In this document: piece by piece, positions 9,091-18,147 of the stretch | How positions within the stretch are numbered: the first letter of the stretch is position 1 | How the letters are laid out: the number at the start of each line of letters is the position of its first letter | Assembly (NCBI GenBank): GCA_964628195.1 | Contig: CAZVPF010000027.1 | Coordinates: 1 to 38,786 of the forward strand | DNA from: CAZVPF01 sp964628195 | GTDB taxonomy: Bacteria > Planctomycetota > Phycisphaerae > Sedimentisphaerales > Anaerohalosphaeraceae | Length of the DNA stretch: 38,786 nucleotides | Reading direction: 5' to 3' | The notes under the pieces: model-generated | Databases searched by the model: none | Told to the model about the DNA's origin: nothing | What the model saw: the letters and a program-made list of their open reading frames with translations, nothing else | Made by a program: the position numbers and the translations under genes

Positions 9091-9120
9091 CGGCGCGGCG
9101 GTTTTCAGGCTGCTGCGCCG
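9091..9120 (+). other. Stable GC-rich hairpin between genes
   Basis: CGGCGCGGCG (9091-9100) pairs with TGCTGCGCCG (9111-9120) as a 10-bp stem with two G-U pairs and a 10-nt loop. No T-run follows, so it is not a classical intrinsic terminator. It may protect the upstream mRNA end or attenuate readthrough into the pseudopilin gene. Confidence 0.45.
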
Positions 9121-9163
9121 GGTCCTGAAAATATTCTCCAAAAATTGAGATTTGGAGCCTGAC

Positions 9164-10066
9164 ATGAAAAAAAGAAACGGATTTACATTAATTGAACTTC
9201 TGGTGGTCATTTCGATTATCGCTTTGCTTCTTTCGATACTTATGCCTTCTTTGCAAAAGGTAAAGGAGCAGGGCAGAAGGGTTGTCTGCGCGACACATCA
9301 GAAGCAGTGCCTGCTTGCTTTGCAGATGTACGGAAACGAGAATAAAGACGTTGCTATCCCTTATGTCGAAGAAGAGGCGAGTACGGGGGCGACTTTGACA
9401 ATGCCCTGGGATATTTCTTTGCGCGGTTACTTCGGTGCGAGCAAGAAGGACAGTGCGAAAGAGTACGTTGCCTGTCCGGCAGACAGGAAACCGCGGGAGA
9501 TGCCGGATAATCCGAACTATGAGGATTTCCTCGGTTCGGAGGCACTGGCAAGGTCTTATCAGCTTAACGGCGCCCTCGATAACGGGTATGCGGCTTACGG
9601 TAATACGACTTTGATCAATTCAACGCCGTTGTGGTGGAGCGACAGGTCAGGGAAAATATCGAAGACGAGCATGATAAAGACTCCGGCAAAGGTTCTATGG
9701 ATGATCGAGTGTTTTGTAGGTTCCAAAGATGAAAATTATTTAGGCATGCGTGACCCGCGTGTTCCGATGTCTGCTTTGAGGGAAGGCTGCATCCAGGGTT
9801 CGGATTACTGGGGTTCAACGTGGTGGGCGCCTTCGGTGGCGGGTTACCAGGCTGTTTACGGTCAGCCGAACACCCTTGCCGAGAGAGGCGATCAGCATAA
9901 GAGCGGTGCGAACTGGGGATTTATTGACGGGCACGTTGAGTGGTTCAAGCATAATCCTTCGGCGAGCGATCTTTATCACGCTTACGGCGGGCCTGTTTAT
10001 CCTTATACGTGGCTCGATACATCGAAAAAACGGACGGAAGCGAAAGAATTCGGTTGGGTACAGTAA
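9164..10066 (+). CDS. Type II secretion/type IV pilin-like pseudopilin with H-X9-DG motif
   Basis: This 300-aa protein has a prepilin N-terminus: MKKRNG followed by FTLIELLVVISIIALLLSIL, with prepilin peptidase expected to cleave after Gly6 and N-methylate Phe7. The hydrophobic helix continues to about residue 30. A His at about 245 is followed by nine residues and Asp-Gly (HKSGANWGFIDG), the H-X9-DG signature of the planctomycete/lentisphaere pseudopilin family. These occur in many copies per genome and are thought to build cell-surface or secretion structures. I choose ATG 9164 because GGAG at 9154-9157 is well spaced; an in-frame TTG at 9152 would add four residues and overlap the ribosome-binding site. 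It may help export or display of the neighbouring large secreted proteins. Confidence 0.9.
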   Translation: MKKRNGFTLIELLVVISIIALLLSILMPSLQKVKEQGRRVVCATHQKQCLLALQMYGNENKDVAIPYVEEEASTGATLTMPWDISLRGYFGASKKDSAKEYVACPADRKPREMPDNPNYEDFLGSEALARSYQLNGALDNGYAAYGNTTLINSTPLWWSDRSGKISKTSMIKTPAKVLWMIECFVGSKDENYLGMRDPRVPMSALREGCIQGSDYWGSTWWAPSVAGYQAVYGQPNTLAERGDQHKSGANWGFIDGHVEWFKHNPSASDLYHAYGGPVYPYTWLDTSKKRTEAKEFGWVQ

Positions 10067-10131
10067 ACCAGAATTTGATGGTACATTACAATTTTAATAT
10101 GCCTTATATTCATTTGCGGGCGGTATGAGGC

Positions 10132-10299
10132 ATATGGGTACCTCTAAAAATTCATTTTGGCGAAAGAGAGAACCCTTTTGCCCCCCGGGCTGCGCCGGAC
10201 AAAGCCGCTTTATTTCCAAATAAGCGAGGTTTGTCTTTCTTGCCGGATGACAAAAGTTTTCTGTTTTTCGCTCAAAACAATTATTAGGGCTACCCATAT
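10132..10299. mobile_element. MITE-like 168-bp near-palindrome with long imperfect terminal inverted repeats
   Basis: ATATGGGTACCTCTAAAAA (10132-10150) is the inverted counterpart of 10281-10299 (ATATGGGTAGCCCTAATAA on the other strand). The match goes on inward: over 39 bp from each end I count 30 identities, and weaker matches continue to about 59 bp (CTTTTG 10175-10180 with CAAAAG 10251-10256). The middle is a hairpin (10198-10235, GACAAA...TTTGTC) on almost the same symmetry axis. If the ends are GGGTA/TACCC, flanking ATAT could be a 4-bp target duplication. No transposase lies inside. The alternative is a structured leader RNA for the gene at 10329, with TTTTTT following at 10299-10304. 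Confidence 0.6.
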
Positions 10300-10328
10300 T
10301 TTTTAAACTGAATTAACAAGGATGAAGA

Positions 10329-13300
10329 ATGAGAAAGAAATTATTGAATGTGCTGGTGCTTGGTTTGATAGTTTTTGCGGGCTGCGGTGAGAAGGAAGAT
10401 GCTGATACGAAACCATCGGCTGGGGGGCAGGCGGTTAAGGAAGTTTCGACAGTTGACAACACGGGCCCTGAGCAGAAGCAGGCGGAAGTTGTCGAGGTTT
10501 GGGAATTTGAATCGAAAGAGGGCATGTCCGTTGCGGCGCAGGATTGTGATATAAGAGTTGAGGACGGTTTTTTTAAGGTTGGTGTTCAGCAAGGTGACCC
10601 GCAGATAGATTTCGGGCAGGTTGATATTGAAGGGCCCGTTAAGATACGTATGCGGATGAAAAGCGGGGAGGGGGCGTTCGGCAGGGTGGAGTGGTATTTC
10701 AAGAACGCCGGGCAGGAGTATTACGAGGAGGATAAGTGCGGGCGTTTTGCGGTGGTGCATGACGGAAAGTGGCGTGAGTATGAGATGCCGCTTTCGAGCA
10801 CGAAAGACGTGCGCGGTTTGCGGATGGACCCTGGTTGGCAGCCGGGTGAGTTTGTTATAGACTGGATACGGTTTGAGAGGATTGAATTACCGGCGGAGGT
10901 TAAAAAGGCTATGGCGGAGCAGGGACGGAAGATAGCGGTTGAAAATGAAGCATTGAGGCTTGAGCTTGATACCGCGGGGCATGTTTATACGATACGCCAA
11001 AAAGCGACGGGTAAGGTTTATACGTCTGACTGCGGCGGGAGCCAGGTTTATTTTATGGGTGTTGAGGATGAGCAGCAGTCTGGTTTTACTGTGAGGCTTT
11101 GGGACCATGCCGAGGAGGTTGAGTATTCGTGCAGGGTGGAACTGGAGAAAGAAGGGGCGGTGGTGAGTTTCGGGCTGGACAGCGAGCAGAAGCAGCAGCG
11201 GTTTTTCGGGCCGGCGACTTACCCGGCAGGGTTTGTGTCGGATTATGAGGACGGTAAGCTGGTTTTCTGCAACAGGTCTTCGGGGCTTTATGTTGAGCAG
11301 GATGATGATTATGAGGCTTTTCGACAGATGCTGGTTTACGGGAACCTGAGCCTGGATATGCCGTGGGTCGGTGTTGTCGAGCCGGGTACGGGTTATGGAT
11401 ATATGCTGCTGGTTGAGACACCTTATGACGCATTTGTGAAACTGGAGAAAGATGCCGAGGGTGTGCAGTGGCCGGGTATACGGTGGTGGGAGTCGATGGA
11501 TACTTTCAGGTATGCGAGGAAGATGTCTTACCGGTTTTCTGATGGCGGCGGTTATGTGAACCTGGCGCGGATGTACCGGAAGTATTCCCAGCAGCAGGGC
11601 CTGGCGGTTACGCTGGCTGAGAAGGAGGCTGACAAGCCGCAGGTTAGTTTTCTTAAGGGCGCACCTGTGATATGGGGGAGCATGGACGCGTGGGAGTTTG
11701 TGCGGGAGGCTCGGACGGCGGGGATTGTTCGGGGTGTTATGTCGAATTGTCATCATGCGTTGAGCGATATTGACAGCATCGTGAAGATGAACGAGCTTGG
11801 GTATGTTACCAACGAGTACGGGAATTTTTCGGATATTCTGCCGGGTGATGAGCCGGGATTTTTTAAGGACGACATCGAGGATGCGACTTATCACAGGCGG
11901 CCCGGTGCGGGTCCGGCGAAGGGCTGGTATGCGGCGGATACGGGGCTTCAGTATTATTCTCGGTCGACGGCAACGGCGATGCGGGCGGTTAAGAGTTATG
12001 TTCCGCAGCGGATGGAGAAGTATAAATTTAACGGGCGGTTTATCGATGTTTCCAACGCGATAGATTTGTTCGAGGATTATCACCCTGAGCATACTTTTGA
12101 CAGGCGGCAGGATTTGGAGTATCGGCGGGAGGTTTACGAGTTCGTTAACGATTTCGGGGTTGTGCTGGGGACCGAGCACGGTAACGACTGGATAATGGAT
12201 ATGGCGGATTATTTCGAGGGCGCTCTGAGCGGGCCTTTCTGGTGGGTTTCTGTGGGTAAGTGGAACCCGGGGATATTGCAGAAGGCCGAGAAGCGTGAGG
12301 ATATTTCGGAGGTTTATTTGAAGTACGGGATGGCGCATGAGCGGCGGATACCGCTTTGGCAGCTTGTTTATCATGACTGCGCGGTCAGTACCTGGTACTG
12401 GGGTGATGTGCCGGGGTTTTTGTACAGTGCTGCCCCGGAACTTGCGGCGCGGAAGGACCTTTTCGCGATATTGTACGGGTCGGTCCCGTTGTTCTGGCGG
12501 GATCATATAGGGTATGACTGGAACGAGAACCGTTCGCGTTTTTTGCGGAGCTATCATGAGACTTGCAAGCTGCACGAGGAGATCGCTTACGATAAGATGC
12601 TCAGTCATGAGTTTTTGAGCGATGACCGGGCGGTGCAGCGGACGCGGTTCGATTCGGGGACCGTGGCGGTGGTTAATTTTGGAGACAGGGCGGCTGAGTA
12701 CGACACAGGTGATGGCGGTAAGGTTATGCTGGCGCCTTTCGGGTTCTGGGTTAAGGGGCAGAAGATTTCGCAGTCAAGATTGATTGTGGGGGGCAAGCCT
12801 GTTACGCGGATCGAGAAGGATGGATATTTGCGTGTCGAGGCGGAGGAGAAAAGGGATTTCGGGGCCGTTGAGCTCGAGGGGCTTTTGACGGCGTTTGAGA
12901 TAGAGCGGGGCAGGTGGCATCTTGTAGTTGAGAATTGCGATGAGGTGAAGCTGGATGTGTTCGAGCTTACCGGTACGGGGCCGGGCGAGATTTTCGAGAT
13001 ATTTCGGATGGATAAGAAGGGTGTGCTTTTGGGCAAGGCCGGTTACGAACCGGAGCAGGGCGGTGTTGTGCTTAGGCCCGGTTCGGATTATGAGCTTTAC
13101 GCTTTGACAACTGTGGTGCCGGATGAGGTTAAAGTATTGCCGGATACGGATGTTATAATGAATGACGATTTGATAGAGCTTTACACGGAGAAAGAGGGGG
13201 CGGAAGTTTATTATACTCTTGACGGAAGTGAGCCTGTACCGGGGTCCTTGAAGTATTCAGGGCCTTTTGGGCTTGATAAAAGCGCAGTTGTCAAGGCAAG

Positions 13301-13820
13301 GGCGTTTGACGCGGACGGCAGGGCGGTCTCAAAAACCGGTGAGCGTGATTATCGCGTAAGGAAGCTTTTGTTTGACAGCGGTGTTATGACTGTCGAAAAG
13401 GGAGTTATAGCGGTTGATGTAGGTGTTAAAGAAGGTGAGAGTCTTGTGCTGGAGGTTGACGACGCGAATACCGCGGTGTTCTGGGACTACGCTGACTGGG
13501 CGAGGGCGCATATCGTTAATAAGGACGGTTCGGAGGTTTATCTTTCGGATATGGAACCTGTTTATCTGCGGATGGACCACGCGGTTCTGGGCAGGGACCA
13601 GAGGACAAGGCAGCAGGACAACGACGAGAAGGAGGCGAAGCCGCTGATGATGGGCGGCAGGGTTTACGAGAAGGGGCTTGGGATGATGAGCGAGTCGTTA
13701 GCTGTCTATGAGCTTGACGGAGCTGCGATGAGATTTAAGTGCGTTGCGGGTCTTGACGATACGGCAGGCGAGAAGGGCAGGGTGATAATGCGGGTTTATG
13801 TGAACATGCCTTACGAATAA
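10329..13820 (+). CDS. Lipoprotein glycoside hydrolase, possibly GH129/GH101-related, with chitobiase-C-like and NPCBM modules
   Basis: This 1163-aa protein has a lipoprotein signal (lipobox VFAG-Cys19), so it should be anchored in a membrane facing out of the cytoplasm. Residues about 55-185 look like a CBM (VIDWIRFERIELP at the end). About 200-430 is a beta-rich domain typical in front of GH barrels, and about 430-830 is a probable TIM barrel. FIDV (Asp573) and GTEHG (Glu616) are good candidates for nucleophile and acid/base. Their 43-residue spacing agrees with what I remember for GH129 alpha-N-acetylgalactosaminidases; this is not a firm assignment. Residues about 945-1010 (YYTLDGSEPV) are a chitobiase/HEX C-terminal-like domain. 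The C-terminus holds NPCBM sequence in permuted order (see findings). It heads the saccharide operon. Confidence 0.7.
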   Translation: MRKKLLNVLVLGLIVFAGCGEKEDADTKPSAGGQAVKEVSTVDNTGPEQKQAEVVEVWEFESKEGMSVAAQDCDIRVEDGFFKVGVQQGDPQIDFGQVDIEGPVKIRMRMKSGEGAFGRVEWYFKNAGQEYYEEDKCGRFAVVHDGKWREYEMPLSSTKDVRGLRMDPGWQPGEFVIDWIRFERIELPAEVKKAMAEQGRKIAVENEALRLELDTAGHVYTIRQKATGKVYTSDCGGSQVYFMGVEDEQQSGFTVRLWDHAEEVEYSCRVELEKEGAVVSFGLDSEQKQQRFFGPATYPAGFVSDYEDGKLVFCNRSSGLYVEQDDDYEAFRQMLVYGNLSLDMPWVGVVEPGTGYGYMLLVETPYDAFVKLEKDAEGVQWPGIRWWESMDTFRYARKMSYRFSDGGGYVNLARMYRKYSQQQGLAVTLAEKEADKPQVSFLKGAPVIWGSMDAWEFVREARTAGIVRGVMSNCHHALSDIDSIVKMNELGYVTNEYGNFSDILPGDEPGFFKDDIEDATYHRRPGAGPAKGWYAADTGLQYYSRSTATAMRAVKSYVPQRMEKYKFNGRFIDVSNAIDLFEDYHPEHTFDRRQDLEYRREVYEFVNDFGVVLGTEHGNDWIMDMADYFEGALSGPFWWVSVGKWNPGILQKAEKREDISEVYLKYGMAHERRIPLWQLVYHDCAVSTWYWGDVPGFLYSAAPELAARKDLFAILYGSVPLFWRDHIGYDWNENRSRFLRSYHETCKLHEEIAYDKMLSHEFLSDDRAVQRTRFDSGTVAVVNFGDRAAEYDTGDGGKVMLAPFGFWVKGQKISQSRLIVGGKPVTRIEKDGYLRVEAEEKRDFGAVELEGLLTAFEIERGRWHLVVENCDEVKLDVFELTGTGPGEIFEIFRMDKKGVLLGKAGYEPEQGGVVLRPGSDYELYALTTVVPDEVKVLPDTDVIMNDDLIELYTEKEGAEVYYTLDGSEPVPGSLKYSGPFGLDKSAVVKARAFDADGRAVSKTGERDYRVRKLLFDSGVMTVEKGVIAVDVGVKEGESLVLEVDDANTAVFWDYADWARAHIVNKDGSEVYLSDMEPVYLRMDHAVLGRDQRTRQQDNDEKEAKPLMMGGRVYEKGLGMMSESLAVYELDGAAMRFKCVAGLDDTAGEKGRVIMRVYVNMPYE

Positions 13821-13834
13821 TTATTGGAGCTTTG

Positions 13835-15886
13835 ATGGGAATACTTGACTGGGTTATAATCGCGCTGGTTTTCGGAGGGCTTGCTTTTATAGGCGTAAAG
13901 ACAAAGCAGTACGTCAGGGGTGTTGCGGGTTTCCTGGCGGCTGACAGGTGCGCCGGGAGATACCTGCTGACTTTGGCCGACGGTATCGCAGGTCTTGGCG
14001 CGATAGGGATAATCGCAACATTTCAGCAGAATTACGAGGCGGGTTTCGGGGCTTCGTGGTGGGGTAATATGATGGGGCCGGTGCTTATGTTCGTTAGCAT
14101 AAGCGGGTTCATTATTTACCGGTTCCGCGAGACCCGGGCGATGACTATCGCGGAGTTTTACGAGATACGTTACAGCAGGCGGTTTCGGGTGTTTGCGGGT
14201 GTTCTGGCATTTTTTGCCGGTGTCGTGAACTACGGGATATTCCCGGCGGTTACGGCGAGGTTCATTATTTATTTTTGCGGTCTGCCTGTACATATCATAG
14301 AGCTTGGTTTTATCAATTTCAACGTAACTATGGGCATCGTGATGGCGGTTATGCTGGGCCTTGCGCTTATGATAACTTTTCGGGGCGGCCAGATAGCGAT
14401 AATGGTTACGGATTTTCTGCAGGCGCAGTATGTGAACATTATTTTTCTTGTTATGCTGGGCATACTTTTTATGAAGTTCGGCTGGTCGGATATTATCGAT
14501 ACGCTCAAGGCAGCGCCGGAGGGCAAGTCGATGCTTAACCCGTTCAACCAGGGAGAAGTGCCGGACTTCGATATGTGGTATTTTCTTATCGGCGCGTTCA
14601 ACGTTGTTTATACATACATGGCCTGGCAGGGGACGCAGGGTTATAACTGTTCGGCGAGAAGCCCTCATGAGGCGAAGATGGCGCGTGTGCTTGGGCAGTG
14701 GCGGTTCGGTGTTACGTGGATGGTCATAAGCCTTATTCCGATATGCGCGTATGTTCTGATGCATAACCCTGAGTTTTCGAGCGAGGCTCAGCAGGTTACG
14801 AGCACGCTTAACGAACTCCAGGAACCGGGTATTGAAAAGCAGCTTACGGTTCCGCTTGCTTTGAAGCAGGCACTTCCGACGGGGATACTGGGGCTTTTCG
14901 TTGCGGCGATGTTTGCAGCGGCGATATCGACGGACGACACATACCTGCATTCGTGGGGGAGCATTTTCATACAGGATGTTGTAATGCCGTTTCGCAAGAA
15001 GCCTTTGCCTCCTGAGCAGCATTTGCGCTGGCTTCGCAGGTCGATACTTGGTGTGGCGATATTCGTTTGGTGCTGGAGCATGGTTTTTCCGCTGCAGGAG
15101 TATATCTTCATGTACTGGGCGATAACCGGAACGATTTATGTGGGCGGCGCGGGGTCTGTTATCATAGGCGGTTTTTACTGGGCTCGAGGGACAGCAGCGG
15201 GCGCGTGGGCGGGTATGATAGCCGGTTCTATACTTGGTGTTCTGGGCACTTTTATCAATAATATATTCTGGCCTTTTATTTTGCCGAAGATAAAAACCTC
15301 ATATTCGCATGTGGGGTGGATACAGTCGCTGCCTGATGTTTTCTGGCTGAACGGGATGCAGATGTTCTTCTGGTCGTGCCTTCTTGCGGTGACCTTGTAC
15401 GTTGTGTTCTCACTCCTGACAAAGCCCAAGGAGGGCTTTTCGATGGACAAAATGCTGCACCGGGGCAAGTATTCTCTCGAGGGCGAGCACAGTGTTGTCG
15501 ACGAAAAGAAGAAAAATATAATCAGCCGTATAGTCGGTGTTGATAAGGAATATACGGGTTTTGACAAGTTCATAGCGTGGAGCGTGTTCGGGTGGACGGC
15601 GTTTTGGTTTACGGCGTTTATGATAGGCAATGTTTTGGGCTTCAGCGGCAGGACGACGGAGAGCGGCTGGGCCAAGTGGTGGATGTTTAACTTGCTTATT
15701 ACCGGAATTGTCGGAATAATAACCGTATTCTGGTTCCTGATAGCGGGATTTATAGATCTCAAGAAAATGTTCAGGACGCTTAAGGAATCGGCTGTTGATG
15801 TCAGTGACGATGGTATGGTTGACGATATGGCGGCGATAGAGACAGAAAGCCTGAAGGGCCGGGAGGTTTCAAATGAAGAACGATAA
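13835..15886 (+). CDS. Sodium:solute symporter (SSS family), sugar-type
   Basis: An integral membrane protein of 683 aa with many hydrophobic segments in the SSS/SGLT pattern. It begins with an N-terminal helix (GILDWVIIALVFGGLAFIG) and carries the family's GxxxADR region (FLAADRCAGRYLLTLADGIAG) and a helix with GLFVAAMFAAAISTDDTYLHS, typical of the Na+-binding-site region. Length and the long C-terminal extension after about residue 520 fit sugar-type SSS proteins. It should import the mono- or oligosaccharide released outside by the lipoprotein glycosidase encoded 14 bp upstream. ATG 13835 is preferred over an adjacent in-frame TTG; GGAG (13826-13829) is 5 nt away. It overlaps the following GH78 gene by 14 bp, suggesting translational coupling. 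Confidence 0.9.
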   Translation: MGILDWVIIALVFGGLAFIGVKTKQYVRGVAGFLAADRCAGRYLLTLADGIAGLGAIGIIATFQQNYEAGFGASWWGNMMGPVLMFVSISGFIIYRFRETRAMTIAEFYEIRYSRRFRVFAGVLAFFAGVVNYGIFPAVTARFIIYFCGLPVHIIELGFINFNVTMGIVMAVMLGLALMITFRGGQIAIMVTDFLQAQYVNIIFLVMLGILFMKFGWSDIIDTLKAAPEGKSMLNPFNQGEVPDFDMWYFLIGAFNVVYTYMAWQGTQGYNCSARSPHEAKMARVLGQWRFGVTWMVISLIPICAYVLMHNPEFSSEAQQVTSTLNELQEPGIEKQLTVPLALKQALPTGILGLFVAAMFAAAISTDDTYLHSWGSIFIQDVVMPFRKKPLPPEQHLRWLRRSILGVAIFVWCWSMVFPLQEYIFMYWAITGTIYVGGAGSVIIGGFYWARGTAAGAWAGMIAGSILGVLGTFINNIFWPFILPKIKTSYSHVGWIQSLPDVFWLNGMQMFFWSCLLAVTLYVVFSLLTKPKEGFSMDKMLHRGKYSLEGEHSVVDEKKKNIISRIVGVDKEYTGFDKFIAWSVFGWTAFWFTAFMIGNVLGFSGRTTESGWAKWWMFNLLITGIVGIITVFWFLIAGFIDLKKMFRTLKESAVDVSDDGMVDDMAAIETESLKGREVSNEER

Positions 15887-18137
15887 CCGGCAGTGGAAAG
15901 GCTCGGAGGCCAAGTGGATAAGCCTGGCGGGCTGCGCGGGTGAGGCGAACCTTTATCTTGATTTTGCGCGGAGGTTCGAGCTTAAGGAGGCTTGCGAGAT
16001 CAAGATCAGGATAACGGCGGTCAGCCAGTACGTGCTTTGGGTCAACGGGAAGTATATTGATCGCGGGCCGGCGGTTGGTTACCAGAAGCGGTATTATTAT
16101 GACGAGCTGGTCGTGGATGCCGATACGCTGACGGCTGGTGAGAATCTGATTGCGGTGTGTATGTATCACGACGGCAGGGATACGGAGACTATACAGGGTT
16201 TTGAGTACGGCGAGCCGGGACTGCTTGCTGAGGTTCTTACGCGCGGCGGGAACTCACTGGTCGTTTCTGACGGTTCGTGGAAGGTTCGCAAAAGCCCGGT
16301 GTATTCGGGGCAGTCGATGGTGAGCAAGTGGGGGACGTATAAGGAATTTTATCACGGTGATAAAGAGGACGGGTGGCGGGGACCGGATTTCGATCACAGC
16401 GGCTGGGCTGAGGCGGTCGAGACGGCGGAGCCTGTTTCGGAAGATTTTGTTGAGAATCTTGTTTTGAACGACCTGGATCGCCTGGATAAAAGCTATATTC
16501 GGCCCGAACGGATAGTAAGCGCAAACGCGAATCTCGGAAAGATAAGCATTGACCCCAACGAGCTGCCTTTCGATTATGAAGGGCAGAAGGTGAAGGTTTT
16601 CAGCGGTGAGGACGGCAGCGCCCCTTGTGTGACATACGATTTTGGAGCGATGCGGGTGGGGTACCCGGAGATAGAAGTCGGCGGAGATTTCTGCATTTAT
16701 GAACTGTGGTACGGTGAGTCGCTGGACCTTTACCGGCTGGACGTGGTGCGTAAGCCTTTAGACGGCAAGTGGAAAGCTTTTCAGCGTCGGGCATTTCGGT
16801 ACTTGATGATCAAGTTTATAGCGCTGCAAGGTGAGGCCGAGATCGAGCAGGTGGGTATCGAAAACGTTTGGTACGCTTATGACGACAGCGGGCTGGCGCG
16901 ATGCAGCGACAAGCGGGTCAACGAAATACTCGAGGTGTCGAAGTATACGTTGCGGATTAATACATCGTATCATTACGAGGACTGCCCGTGGCGTGAACAG
17001 GCACTTTGGATATTCGATATGCGTGTTATGGCGATGATCAATTATTACTTTTTCGGGAACCCGGAGATTGTGGCCAAGAATATCCGGCAGTGCTTTGCAC
17101 TTCAAAACGCCGACGGTTCGCTCAACTCGACCGGGCCGAAGAAAAATACGTGTTATCATCTCGATTTCTGCATGCATCTTGTTTCGGCGGTTCGGGAGTA
17201 TTACAACTACAGCGGGGATGTCGAGACGGTTCGTGATCTGATGGGTTATATAGAGCGGCTGGAAGCTTTTATTCTTTCGTTCAAGGATGAGAACGACATT
17301 CTTGACAGCGGGCCTGTCGGTAAGTACGGTGCCCCGTTTCTGGACTGGAGCAGCGAGATAGACAAGCTGGGCAAGTCGGTAATTTTGAACGCGGTATTCG
17401 CGAGGTATCTTGGCGACCTTGAGGCGGTTTATGAAATATGCGGCAAGAGCGACGGACGTCTGGGCGAGCTTCGAGAGTCGAACAGGCAGGCGGTTAACGG
17501 GCTTTTGTATGACGAGGGGCGGGGGCTTTACCGAGATTCGTATTTTGAGGGCAGGGCTTCGGAGAATTACTCGATGCAGGGGAACATGGCTGCTGTTTAC
17601 GGCGGGTTTGTGGGTGATGACCAGATCGCGGGTCTGCTTGGAAGAATATCGGACGAAAGTGAGTTCCCGCCGCCTTATGCGCCGTCGTTTTACCTTATTA
17701 TTTTCGATGCGCTTGCGCGAGCGGGCAGGCCTGATGAGATAATGGCGCATATTAAGCGTTACTGGGGCGCGATGCTGGACCGGGGGGCAAAGACCTGGTG
17801 GGAGGTGTTTGATCCGGACAGCGCCGGCTGGAGCTATCCGCACCCGTTTTTGGGCAACGTGCCGACTTATGAGATGGACTGGATACCGGTATCGACGTGT
17901 CACGGCTGGAGCGGTGCGGCAGGGGTTGCGCTGCCGAGGTATATCCTGGGCGTTGACCTGATGGGACTGGCGGATAATAAAATAGAGGTTCGGCCGAGAT
18001 TTGAGGATTTCTTTGAGAAGTTTACGTACCGGCTGCCGGTTAAAGGCGGGATGCTTGAGCTTGAGTTTGACCGTGAAAAGGCCGATAAAGTGGAAGTTGT
18101 GCACAAGCCGGGACAAATCAGCGTAGAAATAATGTAA
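15873..18137 (+). CDS. GH78-family alpha-L-rhamnosidase-like enzyme, cytoplasmic
   Basis: This 754-aa protein lacks a signal peptide. The N-terminal part (about 10-130) is a lectin-like beta-domain with the GH78-N feature YVLWVNGKYIDRGPAVGYQKR. The (alpha/alpha)6 catalytic barrel follows from about 340. The diagnostic block is EDCPWREQALWIFD: Asp370 and Glu375 align with the DCPQRDER-type acid region of GH78, with Glu at the position of the usual Asp and Gln next to it, as in other DCPWREQ members. A late barrel motif is TWWEVF, and a C-terminal beta-domain ends near VEVVHKPGQISVEIM. The predicted reaction is release of alpha-L-rhamnose or a related sugar inside the cell after import by the coupled symporter. 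The start overlaps the symporter end; GGAGG precedes it. Confidence 0.87.
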   Translation: MKNDNRQWKGSEAKWISLAGCAGEANLYLDFARRFELKEACEIKIRITAVSQYVLWVNGKYIDRGPAVGYQKRYYYDELVVDADTLTAGENLIAVCMYHDGRDTETIQGFEYGEPGLLAEVLTRGGNSLVVSDGSWKVRKSPVYSGQSMVSKWGTYKEFYHGDKEDGWRGPDFDHSGWAEAVETAEPVSEDFVENLVLNDLDRLDKSYIRPERIVSANANLGKISIDPNELPFDYEGQKVKVFSGEDGSAPCVTYDFGAMRVGYPEIEVGGDFCIYELWYGESLDLYRLDVVRKPLDGKWKAFQRRAFRYLMIKFIALQGEAEIEQVGIENVWYAYDDSGLARCSDKRVNEILEVSKYTLRINTSYHYEDCPWREQALWIFDMRVMAMINYYFFGNPEIVAKNIRQCFALQNADGSLNSTGPKKNTCYHLDFCMHLVSAVREYYNYSGDVETVRDLMGYIERLEAFILSFKDENDILDSGPVGKYGAPFLDWSSEIDKLGKSVILNAVFARYLGDLEAVYEICGKSDGRLGELRESNRQAVNGLLYDEGRGLYRDSYFEGRASENYSMQGNMAAVYGGFVGDDQIAGLLGRISDESEFPPPYAPSFYLIIFDALARAGRPDEIMAHIKRYWGAMLDRGAKTWWEVFDPDSAGWSYPHPFLGNVPTYEMDWIPVSTCHGWSGAAGVALPRYILGVDLMGLADNKIEVRPRFEDFFEKFTYRLPVKGGMLELEFDREKADKVEVVHKPGQISVEIM

Positions 18138-18147
18138 AGGAAATTTT

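Noticed and set aside
10094..10297. 67-codon minus-strand frame across the palindromic element
   Set aside because: It lies almost wholly in inverted-repeat sequence, so it is better explained as a chance frame in a repeat than a gene.
10132..10299. Known riboswitch class
   Set aside because: I could not fit any familiar aptamer core; the two-fold symmetry over the entire length fits a MITE better.
10887..12608. 573-codon minus-strand frame in the lipoprotein glycosidase gene
   Set aside because: Same codon-bias shadow; the sense strand has a signal peptide, catalytic motifs and known modules.
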